The notes under the pieces were generated by a model, which worked only from the letters and a program-made list of their open reading frames with translations, did not search any database and was not told the DNA's origin. The position numbers and the translations under genes are program-made. DNA of 64,000 nt from Aquisediminimonas sp031376385 (GTDB lineage: Bacteria; Pseudomonadota; Alphaproteobacteria; Sphingomonadales; Sphingomonadaceae): the NCBI GenBank assembly GCA_031376385.1, contig JANMDQ010000025.1, forward strand, positions 5,287 to 69,286, read 5' to 3'. This document shows positions 26,295-37,406 of the stretch, in pieces. Each line of letters starts with the position of its first letter. Within the stretch, counting starts at the first letter, position 1.

Positions 26295-28403
26295 TCACAT
26301 GCCGCCGTGCGCCAGCGCTGCCAGCAGCAGCAACGCCACGATGTTCGTGATCTTGATCATCGGATTGACGGCTGGGCCGGCGGTATCCTTGTAAGGATCA
26401 CCGACCGTATCGCCCGTCACAGCGGCCTTATGGGCTTCGCTGCCCTTGCCACCGTGGTTGCCGTCTTCGATATATTTCTTGGCATTATCCCATGCACCGC
26501 CGCCCGATGTCATCGAAATGGCAACGAACAGCCCGCCGACGATCACGCCCAGAAGAAGCGCACCCAGAGCCGCGAACGCCTCTGCTTGCCCGGCCACAGC
26601 GTTGATCACGAAATAGACCACAATTGGAGCGAGCACAGGCAGGAGCGACGGGATGATCATTTCCTTGATCGCCGCCTTCGTCACCAGATCGACAGTGCGC
26701 GCATAGTCCGGCTTGGTTTCGTAGGTCATGATGCCGGGGTTCTTGGCGAACTGGTCCCGCACATCCTTCACCACTTCGCCTGCCGCACGGCCCACAGCCG
26801 TCATGCCCATCGCCCCGAAGAGATAGGGGAGCAGCGCACCGAGCAGCAAACCGACGATGACATAAGGGTTTTCAAGGCTGAAGTTCACGGTCAGATCAGG
26901 GAAAAACTCCTTGAGGTCGATCGTGTAGGCGGAGAACAACACCAGTGCCGCAAGACCAGCCGAACCAATCGCATAGCCTTTGGTCACAGCCTTGGTCGTG
27001 TTGCCAACAGCATCAAGCGCGTCGGTTTTTTCACGAACCGAATCGTCCATGCCAGCCATTTCGGCGATGCCGCCTGCATTGTCTGTCACAGGGCCGTAAG
27101 CATCGAGCGCCACGACCATGCCCGCGAGAGCGAGCATCGATGTTGCGGCGAACGCAATGCCGATCACGCCCGCCAACTGATAAGCAATGATGATGCCTGC
27201 GCAAATGACGATTGTTGGGAGTGCTGTTGATTCAAGGCTGATCGCCAAACCCTGGATCACATTGGTGCCGTGGCCCGTTTCTGATGCCTTCGCAATCGAA
27301 CGCACAGGGCGGTAATTGGTGCCTGTGTAATATTCGGTGATCCAGATGAGCAGACCGGTGATGACCAGCCCTAGGAACATGCAGTAGAACAGCGTGCGAC
27401 CGGTAAAGCCGCCAGTGCCGTCCAGGTTTGCGCCGATCACAGTTTCCATGCCGCCAAGCGCGTAGCTTGTCGCAAACCAGATCGCCGGAACCGAGCTCAC
27501 TGCCGTGACGAGGAAGCCCTTATACATGGCCCCCATGATGTTTTTCGATCCGCCAAGGCGCACGAAGAATGTGCCCAGGATTGAGGTTAGGACGCACACA
27601 CCGCCGACGAGCAGTGGCAGGCTCATGAGGCCCATGATATTGTCCGCACCCTTCACGAGGAGCGCGAGGAGAACCATCGTCGCGCCAATGGTGACGACAT
27701 AGGTTTCGAACAAATCGGCGGCCATGCCTGCGCAGTCGCCCACATTGTCGCCCACGTTATCGGCAATCACGGCAGGGTTGCGGGGGTCATCTTCGGGAAT
27801 GCCTGCCTCGACTTTGCCGACCAGATCGGCGCCGACGTCAGCGGCCTTGGTAAAGATACCACCGCCCAGACGGGCAAAGATTGAAATGAGCGATGCGCCA
27901 AAAGCAAGCGCCACAAGCGCGTCAATCACAACGCGGTCATTGGGCAAATGGCCAGCAGGACCGGTGAGATACCAGAAGAAGCCAGCAATCGCGAGGAGCG
28001 CGAGGCCGGCCACTAGCATCCCTGTGATCGCGCCTGCACGGAATGCCATGGTCAGGCCTTCTTGCAAGCCGACACTGGCAGCCTGAGCCGTGCGGACGTT
28101 GGCGCGGACGGAGATGTTCATGCCGATAAACCCGGTGGCACCTGACAGCACCGATCCGAGAACAAAACCAACCGCAGAAATGGGGCCAAGGAAGATTGCA
28201 ACCAGAATGGCGACGATGACGCCGACGATGGCAATCGCCCGGTATTGGCGGCCCAGATAAGCGCCAGCGCCTTCTTGAATGGCAGCCGCAATGGCTTGCA
28301 TTTTTTCGTTGCCTGGCGAAGCCGCCAGAACCTGGCGGCTGGTAATGATGCCGTAAAGCACCGCCACAAGGCCGCATAAAATTGAAATGGTAATGATTGA
28401 CAT
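26295..28403 (-). CDS. hppA: Membrane-bound proton-translocating pyrophosphatase (K+-independent)
   Basis: A 702-residue inner-membrane pump that couples PPi hydrolysis to proton export, with about sixteen hydrophobic segments. The substrate site is seen in DVGADLVGKVEAGIPEDD, NPAVIADNVGDNVGDCAGMA and the C-terminal GDTVGDPYKDTAGPA. The residue that decides potassium dependence is Lys in GNTTKAVTKGYAIGSAGL (K+-dependent pumps have Ala there), so the enzyme should be K+-insensitive and H+-pumping. Single gene with its own terminator. Confidence 0.96.
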   Translation of the reverse strand: MSIITISILCGLVAVLYGIITSRQVLAASPGNEKMQAIAAAIQEGAGAYLGRQYRAIAIVGVIVAILVAIFLGPISAVGFVLGSVLSGATGFIGMNISVRANVRTAQAASVGLQEGLTMAFRAGAITGMLVAGLALLAIAGFFWYLTGPAGHLPNDRVVIDALVALAFGASLISIFARLGGGIFTKAADVGADLVGKVEAGIPEDDPRNPAVIADNVGDNVGDCAGMAADLFETYVVTIGATMVLLALLVKGADNIMGLMSLPLLVGGVCVLTSILGTFFVRLGGSKNIMGAMYKGFLVTAVSSVPAIWFATSYALGGMETVIGANLDGTGGFTGRTLFYCMFLGLVITGLLIWITEYYTGTNYRPVRSIAKASETGHGTNVIQGLAISLESTALPTIVICAGIIIAYQLAGVIGIAFAATSMLALAGMVVALDAYGPVTDNAGGIAEMAGMDDSVREKTDALDAVGNTTKAVTKGYAIGSAGLAALVLFSAYTIDLKEFFPDLTVNFSLENPYVIVGLLLGALLPYLFGAMGMTAVGRAAGEVVKDVRDQFAKNPGIMTYETKPDYARTVDLVTKAAIKEMIIPSLLPVLAPIVVYFVINAVAGQAEAFAALGALLLGVIVGGLFVAISMTSGGGAWDNAKKYIEDGNHGGKGSEAHKAAVTGDTVGDPYKDTAGPAVNPMIKITNIVALLLLAALAHGGM

Positions 28404-28517
28404 CAGGGTATTCCCTTTCCCCCTAGCGTGTTTTTAAGGACCATCCCGGCTGGATTTCGCCTTATTTTGGCCGGGATTAGTGGCCGGGCTATACCGGCGT
28501 GGGAGGCAAAGGCAAGC

Positions 28518-29429
28518 CTAAGCGTGCAGCCACCCAAGCGTTTCGGGCAGGGGAACAGGCCTATTTTCACTCGTCAGTTGCACGCCAGACCCACGCACCA
28601 TCTTTCCTATGCGAGTGACTGGGCAACGAATGTTGGGCAGCGGCAGGGAACTGGTAAAGAGCAGTTGATAATCATCGCCTGCAGTTGCTGCGACCAAACG
28701 CGCTGGCAAATCATTGCCTGCCAACGCGCGAAATGCATCGGACAACGGAATCGCGTCCAGATCAATCAGCGCAGCACAGTCGCTTGCATGTGCAAGCCGC
28801 GATGCATCGATGAGCAACCCGTCTGAAACATCCATCATTGCGGTTACTTGAGATGCAAGCACGAGGCCCGCTGCCAGTTGGGGCTCAGGTTGGCGGTAGG
28901 CTTTGATCAGAGCGTCGGCCCCTGCAAGTCCATCGATCAGGAGCCTCAGCCCCTGCCCTGCGTCGCCAATCACGCCTGTGACAAACAGCGCGTCGCCTTC
29001 CCGCGCGTCGGATCGGGATGGGACATTGCCACTCGCCTCTCCGATGGCCGTCAAAGACACGCTGCGTTCCTTGGCTGAGACTGTATCGCCGCCAAGCAGT
29101 GGCACATCAAAATGCACCAGCGCTTCACCGAAACCGCGCAAAAATGCCGCATCCCAGTCCTCGTCTCCAGTCAAGCTGTAGCCCATTAACACGCCCAGCG
29201 GAATCGCGCCTTTGGCGGCGAGATCGGACAGGTTCACGGCTAATAGCTTCCACGCCACTGTTTCAGGCGGATCACTCGGCAGGAAATGCACACCTTCGAC
29301 GAGCGTGTCGTGGGTAAGAACCAGCCGCTTACCACCAACATCCAACACAGCGGCATCATCCAATAAACCGCGTGCGGCAGGGTGCATGGCCAGTGCGCGG
29401 AGCCCGGCAATAAAGTCCAGTTCAGCCAC
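28518..29429 (-). CDS. thiL: Thiamine-monophosphate kinase
   Basis: Final step of thiamine diphosphate synthesis: phosphorylation of TMP. A 303-residue AIR synthase-fold enzyme with DDAAVLD near the N-terminus (Mg-ATP ligands), AVNLSDLAAKGAIP, LLGGDTVSA and MDVSDGLLIDASRL. GTG at 29429 (VAELDFIAGL) fits the family start; a TTG 12 bases earlier would overlap the pheA stop and is the alternative. It is nine bases behind pheA and likely co-transcribed. Confidence 0.93.
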   Translation of the reverse strand: MAELDFIAGLRALAMHPAARGLLDDAAVLDVGGKRLVLTHDTLVEGVHFLPSDPPETVAWKLLAVNLSDLAAKGAIPLGVLMGYSLTGDEDWDAAFLRGFGEALVHFDVPLLGGDTVSAKERSVSLTAIGEASGNVPSRSDAREGDALFVTGVIGDAGQGLRLLIDGLAGADALIKAYRQPEPQLAAGLVLASQVTAMMDVSDGLLIDASRLAHASDCAALIDLDAIPLSDAFRALAGNDLPARLVAATAGDDYQLLFTSSLPLPNIRCPVTRIGKMVRGSGVQLTSENRPVPLPETLGWLHA

Positions 29430-29437
29430 AGGCCAAA

Positions 29438-30328
29438 TCAACCACGAGGACGCGCTTGGGGATAAGTGCCGAGGAGCCGGAGCGACTTAGAATGAAACTG
29501 CACCTCTTCTAGGGCGCGGGCCACGCCAGCATCTTCGGGCGATCCGACAATATCGAGGAAAAATGTCGTCGCGGCGAAGCTGGCTCCGCGTTGGTAGCTT
29601 TCCAGCTTAGTGATGTTCACGCCGTTGGTCGCGAACCCGCCCATGGCCTTATAAAGTGCTGCGGGCACGTTCTTCACTTCAAAGATCATGCTGGTCATCA
29701 TCGGGCCGTCGTGGGGGAGGGCCACATCGGACTGCGCCAAAATGATGAAGCGCGTCATGTTATCCGCTGAATCTTCCAACCCGCTCTGTAGCGACCTCAG
29801 GCCGTAAATATCTGCGGCCAGAGGCGGGGCAATTGCTGCCACGCTAGGGTCGTTTAGCTCAAGCGCGCGGGCGGCAGCGCCGGCAGTATCGGGGTAAGCT
29901 ACGGGTTCGATCCCGCGCACGCGCAACCAGCCCCGACACTGCCCAAGCGCTTGAGGATGGCTGATCGCCTGTTTGACCTGGTCAAGCGTCCCGGTGCCCA
30001 TAAGTGCATAATGAATCGACAGAAAATGTTCACCAACGATCACAAGACCTGATTCAGGAAGCAGGAAATGAATGTCCGCCACGCGCCCGAACAACGAATT
30101 TTCAATTGGGATAACAGCTTTTGCGGCGCGTCCTGCCACCACAGCATCAATAGCATCTTCAAAACTGAAACAAGGGAGCGCGGTGGCGTCGGCATCAGTT
30201 TCGAGCACCGCAACATGCGAATTTGCGCCAGGAGCCCCCTGAAAAGACACGGCGCGGTGCGGCGCGGCGGCGGCCTCTGCTTCTAAGGCGGCGACAAGGG
30301 GTTGGGCGGGGGCAGGATATCTGTTCAT
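29438..30328 (-). CDS. pheA: Prephenate dehydratase
   Basis: Converts prephenate to phenylpyruvate in phenylalanine synthesis. A 296-residue monofunctional enzyme (no chorismate mutase). The dehydratase domain spans about residues 25-200: VSFQGAPGANSH, AVIPIENSLFGRV, and ADNMTRFIIL, where the TRF motif contains the catalytic Thr. An ACT domain follows, with GALxxAL replaced by NVPAALYKAMGGFA, then NITKLESYQR, which binds phenylalanine for feedback control. Divergent from the cytochrome c gene. Confidence 0.95.
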   Translation of the reverse strand: MNRYPAPAQPLVAALEAEAAAAPHRAVSFQGAPGANSHVAVLETDADATALPCFSFEDAIDAVVAGRAAKAVIPIENSLFGRVADIHFLLPESGLVIVGEHFLSIHYALMGTGTLDQVKQAISHPQALGQCRGWLRVRGIEPVAYPDTAGAAARALELNDPSVAAIAPPLAADIYGLRSLQSGLEDSADNMTRFIILAQSDVALPHDGPMMTSMIFEVKNVPAALYKAMGGFATNGVNITKLESYQRGASFAATTFFLDIVGSPEDAGVARALEEVQFHSKSLRLLGTYPQARPRG

Positions 30329-30474
30329 GGTCTTCGTGGCGGGTAACGATCAACGCCCCCGCTTGCAACTGGCCTCATGCTGCTGGCTCCATGCGACTGC
30401 GCTTGCGAACGGCTCGCGCCCTCGCTAAAGCCACGACGATTCACCTACACCGCCAAATACGGGGCATATCGACG

Positions 30475-31047
30475 ATGGAAGACCGGTTTAATACAATCTC
30501 AGGCTGGGTTTTAGGCGCAGGCATTGTTGCGCTTGGCGGCGCGCTTCTTTCTGGCGAACTGTTCAAACATCATCCCGTTGAAAAGGGTGGCTATGCGGTC
30601 GCTGAGGCTGAAGTTATTAGTGGCGGTGGCGCAGCCATGGCCAAGCCCATCGATTGGGCGACGGCCGACGCTGCGGCTGGTGCAGAAGTGTTCAAACAAT
30701 GCTCTGGCTGCCATTCCATCGAACAAGGCGGCGCGAACGGAACAGGACCTAATCTTTGGGGAACAATGGGCAAGCCCCACGGTATTCATGCCGGTTTCAG
30801 CTATAGCGACGGGTTCAAGGCTGTCGGCGGCAGCTGGACGTTTGAAGATATGGACAAGTGGCTGCTTAGCCCCAAAAAATATGCGCCAGGCACGAAAATG
30901 ACCTATGCAGGCTTGAGTGACCCCGTAAAGCGGGGCAATGTGATTGCCTATATCAACAGCATGGGATCAAACCTGCCACTTCCTGCTGGGGCACCTGCCG
31001 CACCTGCCGAAGGCGTAGCTCCCACTCCTACCACAGCTACGAAATAG
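30475..31047 (+). CDS. Membrane-anchored class I cytochrome c
   Basis: A 190-residue protein with one uncleaved N-terminal helix (WVLGAGIVALGGALLSGELF), a flexible Ala-rich linker and a c-type heme domain. CSGCH (residues 76-80) binds heme covalently, and Met142 in GTKMTYAG is the distal ligand. GPNLWGTMGK and the final NVIAYINSMG match the mitochondrial-type/cytochrome c-552 family that shuttles electrons from the bc1 complex to oxidases. ATG 30475 starts just before the anchor. Ends with a Pro/Ala/Thr tail. Confidence 0.9.
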   Translation: MEDRFNTISGWVLGAGIVALGGALLSGELFKHHPVEKGGYAVAEAEVISGGGAAMAKPIDWATADAAAGAEVFKQCSGCHSIEQGGANGTGPNLWGTMGKPHGIHAGFSYSDGFKAVGGSWTFEDMDKWLLSPKKYAPGTKMTYAGLSDPVKRGNVIAYINSMGSNLPLPAGAPAAPAEGVAPTPTTATK

Positions 31048-31086
31048 CCATCATATTTCAAAGTCTTATGATCTGACGCCACCGTC

Positions 31087-31266
31087 ATGACCGAAAGATT
31101 TGAACGCCACCGCCAGCCTTGGACCAGCGATGAGATTCAGAAACTGCATACGCTCGCCAAAAAGGGCATGGCGCTGCGGGCGATATCCAAGGCACTGAAA
31201 CGGAGCGAGGAATCGACGCGGGACCGGGCAAAGGCTGACGGCCTGTCGATCACCAAGCTACGCTAG
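31087..31266 (+). CDS. Small SANT/Myb-like helix-turn-helix protein
   Basis: A 59-residue basic protein (MTERFERHRQPWTSDEIQ...). PWTSDEIQKLHTLAKKGMAL followed by RAISKALKRSEESTRDRAKA resembles a SANT/Myb-like three-helix DNA-binding motif, with Trp at the start of helix 1 and an Arg-rich last helix. Short proteins of this shape are common conserved hypotheticals in alphaproteobacteria. The function is unknown. It lies 39 bp after the cytochrome gene and 35 bp before prfC. Confidence 0.72.
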   Translation: MTERFERHRQPWTSDEIQKLHTLAKKGMALRAISKALKRSEESTRDRAKADGLSITKLR

Positions 31267-31301
31267 CCTTCCGCGCCTATCCCGGCTAAGCGCGCGGCAT
31301 C

Positions 31302-32804
<1,503 letters not shown>

Positions 32805-32872
32805 CCGAAGCGCGCGTCCGCTTGCCTTCGGCCCTGTCACGCTGCAGGAGGGCGATCATCCAGCCAAAGCAC

Positions 32873-35800
32873 TCATGCCCTCTCAATCTGCCGCAATATC
32901 ACAGGGTCAGTAATCTTATCATCGGCGGCGAGAAGGGCTGCCTTCGATAGGATCATAGAAAGCGTCATGTCCCCTTCAAATGGCAGCCATAGGCCATCAA
33001 GCCCGCCTCGCGCAGACGCTGGGACGATGCACACATGTTGGTTTGTATCAGCAATATGAACCGCTGCGGATCCCAAGTGGATCCGATATAAGTGGCGCTT
33101 ACCCTGCACCAAAAGGGCATTGTCTTCCAACGTGGTGCGATCAGCTATCGCAAGGCGCGGCACAATGCGTTGCAGCATTTCGCGACGGATTTTGCCTGAT
33201 CCCGTCAATTCGGCAAAGCCGCCGCGCTGCCAATATTCGGCGGCATCCCGACGCCACTGGTTTGGATGCGCGGCATCACCGCCACGGTCGATCCATTGCG
33301 GATCACTGGCAATCGACGCAACGCCAGTGAAAAGGTCGCAGTGGCGCATGATTTCTGAAAAGACGACTGGGGCAATCTCATCCAGCGGAACGACTGCGGA
33401 TCGATCAGGCCCCTGGGCGCTATCCTTGCCTGAATGATGCTCTGCTATGCGGTGAAAGGCTACGCGGTCGGTGGAAACATAGACATAGGCCTGACTATCA
33501 AGCACTTCAGGATCATCACCGCCTGCGCCTTCAATCCAATAATCCGCCACCATCCCGTGTGCGGGTAGAACAACGTGCCACGGCGCGTCATTTGCGGCGT
33601 CAACCCACATCCGGTGCGTGACTGTCCATTTGTTGATCCGCGCCAGCGTCATGGCCTGATGCTGTTTCAGAATATGCCCGGACCAACGGTTGGTATAAGT
33701 TCCGGTCGTCCGCTCCGCATCCGTCAGCCGGTAGATTTCGCGCCAAGCCTGCGCAAACGGCTGGACGATTTGCAATGCTTCAATCCGGTCTCGCCATTGC
33801 AGAACAGCATCAACGGTGTCGTCAATTGGATGCCAAAGGCGAATGATGGCATTTTCACCATCCACAGCGGTTCCTGACACATCAGTTAACAGGTCATCAT
33901 GCGCAATAACGCTGACACGCTGCCCATCTTTTTCAATCCACCAGATCAATCTTTGCGCAAGCAACCGTATCAACGGATGGTCAAGATACCGTGCCCGCCA
34001 TTCCTCCTGTGGCCATGACCGATCGTCAAGGAACAAGCGTTGCAACCGGATGATCTGTGTCGCAAGGTCTGCCTCAATCTCCTTGGCCAGTGCTTTGGCC
34101 GCTTTGATTGCCTCCTTATCCTCTTTCATCGCCGCGCTTGGTGCTTTCAACGATTTGCCTTCTGGTGAAAGCCAGCGGATTTCCACATCCTTGTTGCCTG
34201 ACAGCGCCACGATGGCCTGTCCGCCGCTCAGGTCGAGGGCGACTTGACCCTGACCGTCCAGATCATGCGTGGGCACAGTGAGTTCGTCCAATGCGGCACG
34301 CGTGACGCCCGCCTTTTCCGCCGCTTCATTCAACGCCGCGTCGATCTTTGCCCTGATTTTAGGATATTTCACACGCGCCAGAATGCGCGCAAGATAAGGC
34401 ACGCCCGCGCCACTTGGCATGTTGGACAGGGCCCAAAGGCAAGCATTGCCTAGCTTTTCGGATTTGATGCCGTAACCCGGTTCCGTCTGATAGCATTTTT
34501 TAAGAGCAAAATCGGTTAGTAAAGGGGCAATAATCGCTGGATCCCAGTCAACCGAGAGATAAATCAGCGACCGTATTATATGTTCATTTTTTAGCGGTAT
34601 CGCTGGCGTTGGTTGGATCGCCGCAACCATATTCTGCAGTAACCCGATCCAATCGTCTGATTGCCTGCAGGCTACTAAACCGCGAGCCTGATCAAGCCAT
34701 TTCTGCGCTGGCGCAGATTTTGACCGTATCGCCATCGCCAGAACACCCAATTCCCCTGCTGGTTCAGGATTGTTGGTAACAAACTGTTCGCAGGCTGCGA
34801 GTATCTTGAGAATTGGCTCGATAACTGCGCTAACACCTTTTGCGCCCCGAGCGGTTCTGCCACCGTCCAGAAAGTCAAAATGGACCCGAGCGAGCCGGCC
34901 TCGCTGATGATAATCCATATTGTCCCAATCATGGTGCCGAGCGATCAAAGTTGCCAGCTCGGCCTCGTGCCTTTCCACTTCTAAAAGAGTGGCAGCCCAT
35001 TCTGATAGCTTCGTCGTCAAGAAAGAAATTTGGTTCGGCGCATAGAGGCGAGCATCGAGCAAGATCGAATAATGTTCGGCAATAACCTTCGGTTGATCCC
35101 ACCAGCCAAGCGCAATCGGCGGTTCACTAAGCGGCTCACGCGCTGCTTTGGGAATATTTTTATTCAATATCTGTTCTATTTCCGGAAACCAATCTGATGG
35201 AAGAGAGGCCTTTGACGGTTGATCCTTGATGGTTGCAAACTGCAATAAAATCTTTGCTGTTGCCCCACCGGGATGCAGTTCACTCATTTTGAGGGCTTGA
35301 TTTAGCAAATACCTACTCTGCAATTCTGGAAATAACGCAGCGGCCTGAAAGATTGAACTGACATCTTGGTCAGAAAGGACCAGCTTTCGACGCAACAGGC
35401 TGCTCGCGACATTGCCGAAGCCATATTGGATATCGGGGTAAATGCGCTGCGCTAGGTCAAATCGACCCTGGCGCCTGTCCAACCGACACCAATCCTTCAA
35501 ACCAAAGTCTTCTTTCTGTTGAATGACCCGAATTAGGCCAACCAGAGCGCGGCCCATAGCATCTGGCCCTTGTTGGACGAGCGCTTTGATCGCAGGGTGA
35601 CTGTCGGCTTTAGACGACTTGCCGTCTCGAAGTGGTCCAGGCTCGTCAAACAAAGCTATCATGACAGGCGCAAGTTCTGGTCCCGCTGCTACTTCCACCT
35701 TCTCTCGAATATGCTTAAGCGATTGAGATTTTGCACCTACCAGAACCAGAATGGCTACTTTGCTACGATCAAACTCCGTGATCGTTGCTATTTCGTCAGC

Positions 35801-36412
35801 AAGTTGAGAACGCCGCATCAATTCAAACACGTTATCACATTTTGACAATGTATTAAACAGTTTTTGCAACAAATCTCGCATTTCTAAGTCTTTAAAATCA
35901 TAGGCGCGTTGGCAAATGTTCTTGAGAACATATCCCCATTGCCCGTCGATACTGAACCTATTTTCCCATATTTTGGTTAAATTATTCAACAACGAAATAA
36001 CTTGAAAACGGGCCAATGATGCGACCATTTCTTCCGAAACGATGAGGTCTCGTAAACAGCGATCTAAGAAAGGCTTTACATATTTTTCTGGCGTGGTGAC
36101 ATTTTTCCACAATGTAACCGCAAATGAATAGCGGCTCGAAATCTGTAACAGAAGGTCCACCGACCGTTCAACGTCACGGGGGGGCAAAAAGGTCTCGTAA
36201 TAGTGCCAGCGATCATCAAGCATCACTTCCTCTAAGCCGATCGTTTGCAGTTGTTTCAGCAGGTGATCCAAAGCTGGGTGTTCGGCGCTGTAAAGTTCAG
36301 CGATTAGTGCTGGCATATCACAGTCTTGCGGAGCTGCTCCGACATGCCAATCTGATAAAGATGAAATACGGCTGTTTGCAGGGGACTTCAGACCAAATAT
36401 CTGCCTTAACAT
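32873..36412 (-). CDS. DUF4132-containing giant protein
   Basis: An 1179-residue protein. Residues about 780-970 match the DUF4132 domain: an EWRARYLDHPLIRLLAQRLI segment, then IIRLWHPID, QPFAQAWREIYRLTDAE, and NRWSGHILKQHQ. The N-terminal 700 residues are a helical, HEAT-like array without recognisable catalysis. There are no signal or membrane segments, so it is cytoplasmic. DUF4132 also occurs in E. coli MolR/YehI-type proteins, and is often found beside AAA/WGR/SWIM genes in variable loci; none of these is present here. It is coupled to the upstream 159-residue gene (6 bp gap). The 5' part of the gene (about 35.7-36.4 kb) is clearly AT-richer than its surroundings. Converges on prfC. Confidence 0.8.
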   Translation of the reverse strand: MLRQIFGLKSPANSRISSLSDWHVGAAPQDCDMPALIAELYSAEHPALDHLLKQLQTIGLEEVMLDDRWHYYETFLPPRDVERSVDLLLQISSRYSFAVTLWKNVTTPEKYVKPFLDRCLRDLIVSEEMVASLARFQVISLLNNLTKIWENRFSIDGQWGYVLKNICQRAYDFKDLEMRDLLQKLFNTLSKCDNVFELMRRSQLADEIATITEFDRSKVAILVLVGAKSQSLKHIREKVEVAAGPELAPVMIALFDEPGPLRDGKSSKADSHPAIKALVQQGPDAMGRALVGLIRVIQQKEDFGLKDWCRLDRRQGRFDLAQRIYPDIQYGFGNVASSLLRRKLVLSDQDVSSIFQAAALFPELQSRYLLNQALKMSELHPGGATAKILLQFATIKDQPSKASLPSDWFPEIEQILNKNIPKAAREPLSEPPIALGWWDQPKVIAEHYSILLDARLYAPNQISFLTTKLSEWAATLLEVERHEAELATLIARHHDWDNMDYHQRGRLARVHFDFLDGGRTARGAKGVSAVIEPILKILAACEQFVTNNPEPAGELGVLAMAIRSKSAPAQKWLDQARGLVACRQSDDWIGLLQNMVAAIQPTPAIPLKNEHIIRSLIYLSVDWDPAIIAPLLTDFALKKCYQTEPGYGIKSEKLGNACLWALSNMPSGAGVPYLARILARVKYPKIRAKIDAALNEAAEKAGVTRAALDELTVPTHDLDGQGQVALDLSGGQAIVALSGNKDVEIRWLSPEGKSLKAPSAAMKEDKEAIKAAKALAKEIEADLATQIIRLQRLFLDDRSWPQEEWRARYLDHPLIRLLAQRLIWWIEKDGQRVSVIAHDDLLTDVSGTAVDGENAIIRLWHPIDDTVDAVLQWRDRIEALQIVQPFAQAWREIYRLTDAERTTGTYTNRWSGHILKQHQAMTLARINKWTVTHRMWVDAANDAPWHVVLPAHGMVADYWIEGAGGDDPEVLDSQAYVYVSTDRVAFHRIAEHHSGKDSAQGPDRSAVVPLDEIAPVVFSEIMRHCDLFTGVASIASDPQWIDRGGDAAHPNQWRRDAAEYWQRGGFAELTGSGKIRREMLQRIVPRLAIADRTTLEDNALLVQGKRHLYRIHLGSAAVHIADTNQHVCIVPASARGGLDGLWLPFEGDMTLSMILSKAALLAADDKITDPVILRQIERA

Positions 36413-36418
36413 TCTGGT

Positions 36419-36898
36419 TCACCCGCCCTGCAATGGGGTCAATTTCAAAAACGTCACTTCGGCAGTATCTGGAAACGTCAATTCTTCATCCAAATCCAAA
36501 ATCTGCCGATCCCCCGTCAACATGAAGAACCCGCCGCGTGTGAATGCGACGAACGCGACTTCTGCCATTGCATCAACATCAGGCACTAAAATATCGTCAT
36601 CATCAGTGCGCATCCGCAACGATTTTGTTCCCGGGCCATACGCCCCGCGATCGCCGTTTAATTGCTTTTCGGCGCAGCCGGGTATGACAAGAAAGCGCTT
36701 CACCTTTTCCAGATAGGATGCTGCTGCGTGCGCATCGCTCTTGACGGCGTCGGCTTTTTTTAGCTCCAATTGTTCAATTTCAAGCTCAATCCGCAGTTGA
36801 ATTAGTTCGCGCGCCGTAATGGTTGGCCGGTCAACACGGATGCTCAATACATTTTCGCGGTCACGCCCCGAAACCTCATCCAGAATTGCAATATCCAT
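36419..36898 (-). CDS. Small partner of the DUF4132 protein, unknown family
   Basis: A 159-residue cytoplasmic protein (MDIAILDEVSGRDREN...). The first 25 residues form a probable beta hairpin ending in ITARELIQLRIELE, followed by a charged helix (IEQLELKKADAVKSD). The C-terminal half is beta-rich (LVPDVDAMAEVAFVAFTRGGFF, TAEVTFLKLTPLQGG). I do not recognise the family. A ggggag ribosome site lies upstream of tandem ATG codons at 36901 and 36898; the second has better spacing. It is the first gene of a two-gene operon with the DUF4132 protein, so the two products probably act together. Confidence 0.7.
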   Translation of the reverse strand: MDIAILDEVSGRDRENVLSIRVDRPTITARELIQLRIELEIEQLELKKADAVKSDAHAAASYLEKVKRFLVIPGCAEKQLNGDRGAYGPGTKSLRMRTDDDDILVPDVDAMAEVAFVAFTRGGFFMLTGDRQILDLDEELTFPDTAEVTFLKLTPLQGG

Positions 36899-36967
36899 CA
36901 TGATACTCCCCCAGCTCGCAATATGGTGCATAAGTTAAATCATGAATAATATGAAAGAGCGCTAACC

Positions 36968-37400
36968 GTCCACAGCCCCATCCTCTTTTTCGCCCGCGAG
37001 CGTGAAATTGCGGACGAAGTCTTCCCCGGCGACATCATTGGCCTTTTTGATCCCCGGCCCGAACCACGGCACGCTCCGCGTCGGCGATACGCTGTCGGAA
37101 GGCACAGAGACGACCATCACAGGCCTCCCCAATTTCGCCCCCGAAATCCTCCGCCGCGTGGCCCTGAAAGACCCAACAAAAACGAAGCAACTGCGCAAGG
37201 CGCTGTCTGACCTCGCAGAGGAAGGCATCACCCAAGTCTTCTTCCCCGATATCGGATCGCAGTGGATCGTCGGCGTCGTCGGGCAGTTGCAGCTGGAGGT
37301 CCTCATCTCCCGCCTCGAAGTGGAATATAAGGTCGATGCGGTGCTGGAGCCAAGCCCGTAAGATATTACCCGCTGGAAAACATCGCCGCTGTCAATCTTC
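36968..37400 (+). pseudogene. Diverged 3' fragment of prfC
   Basis: Matches intact prfC from base 32238 onward. It lacks the first two thirds of the gene, has a net 13-bp insertion near 37043-37062 that breaks the frame, and carries TAA where prfC has the TGG codon after LEPSP. In the 290 bp after the insertion the two copies differ at roughly twenty positions, and every difference I checked up to that TAA is synonymous, so the encoded stretch from NHGTLRVG to DAVLEPSP is identical. Similarity fades after about 37400. The copy therefore descends from a functional prfC of a related lineage rather than from neutral decay of a local duplicate. Confidence 0.9.
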
Positions 37401-37406
37401 AGAGCG

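Noticed and set aside
26307..27230. Long open frame antisense to the pyrophosphatase gene
   Set aside because: Mirror frame caused by high GC and biased third positions of hppA; no protein family features.
29880..29920. ggttcgatcc-like T-loop suggesting a tRNA
   Set aside because: Lies inside pheA and no acceptor, D or anticodon arms can be formed.
37002..37361. An open frame of 119 codons with prfC similarity that could be called a gene
   Set aside because: It lacks two thirds of RF3, begins after a frame-breaking insertion and ends at a stop replacing a conserved Trp; it is a remnant.
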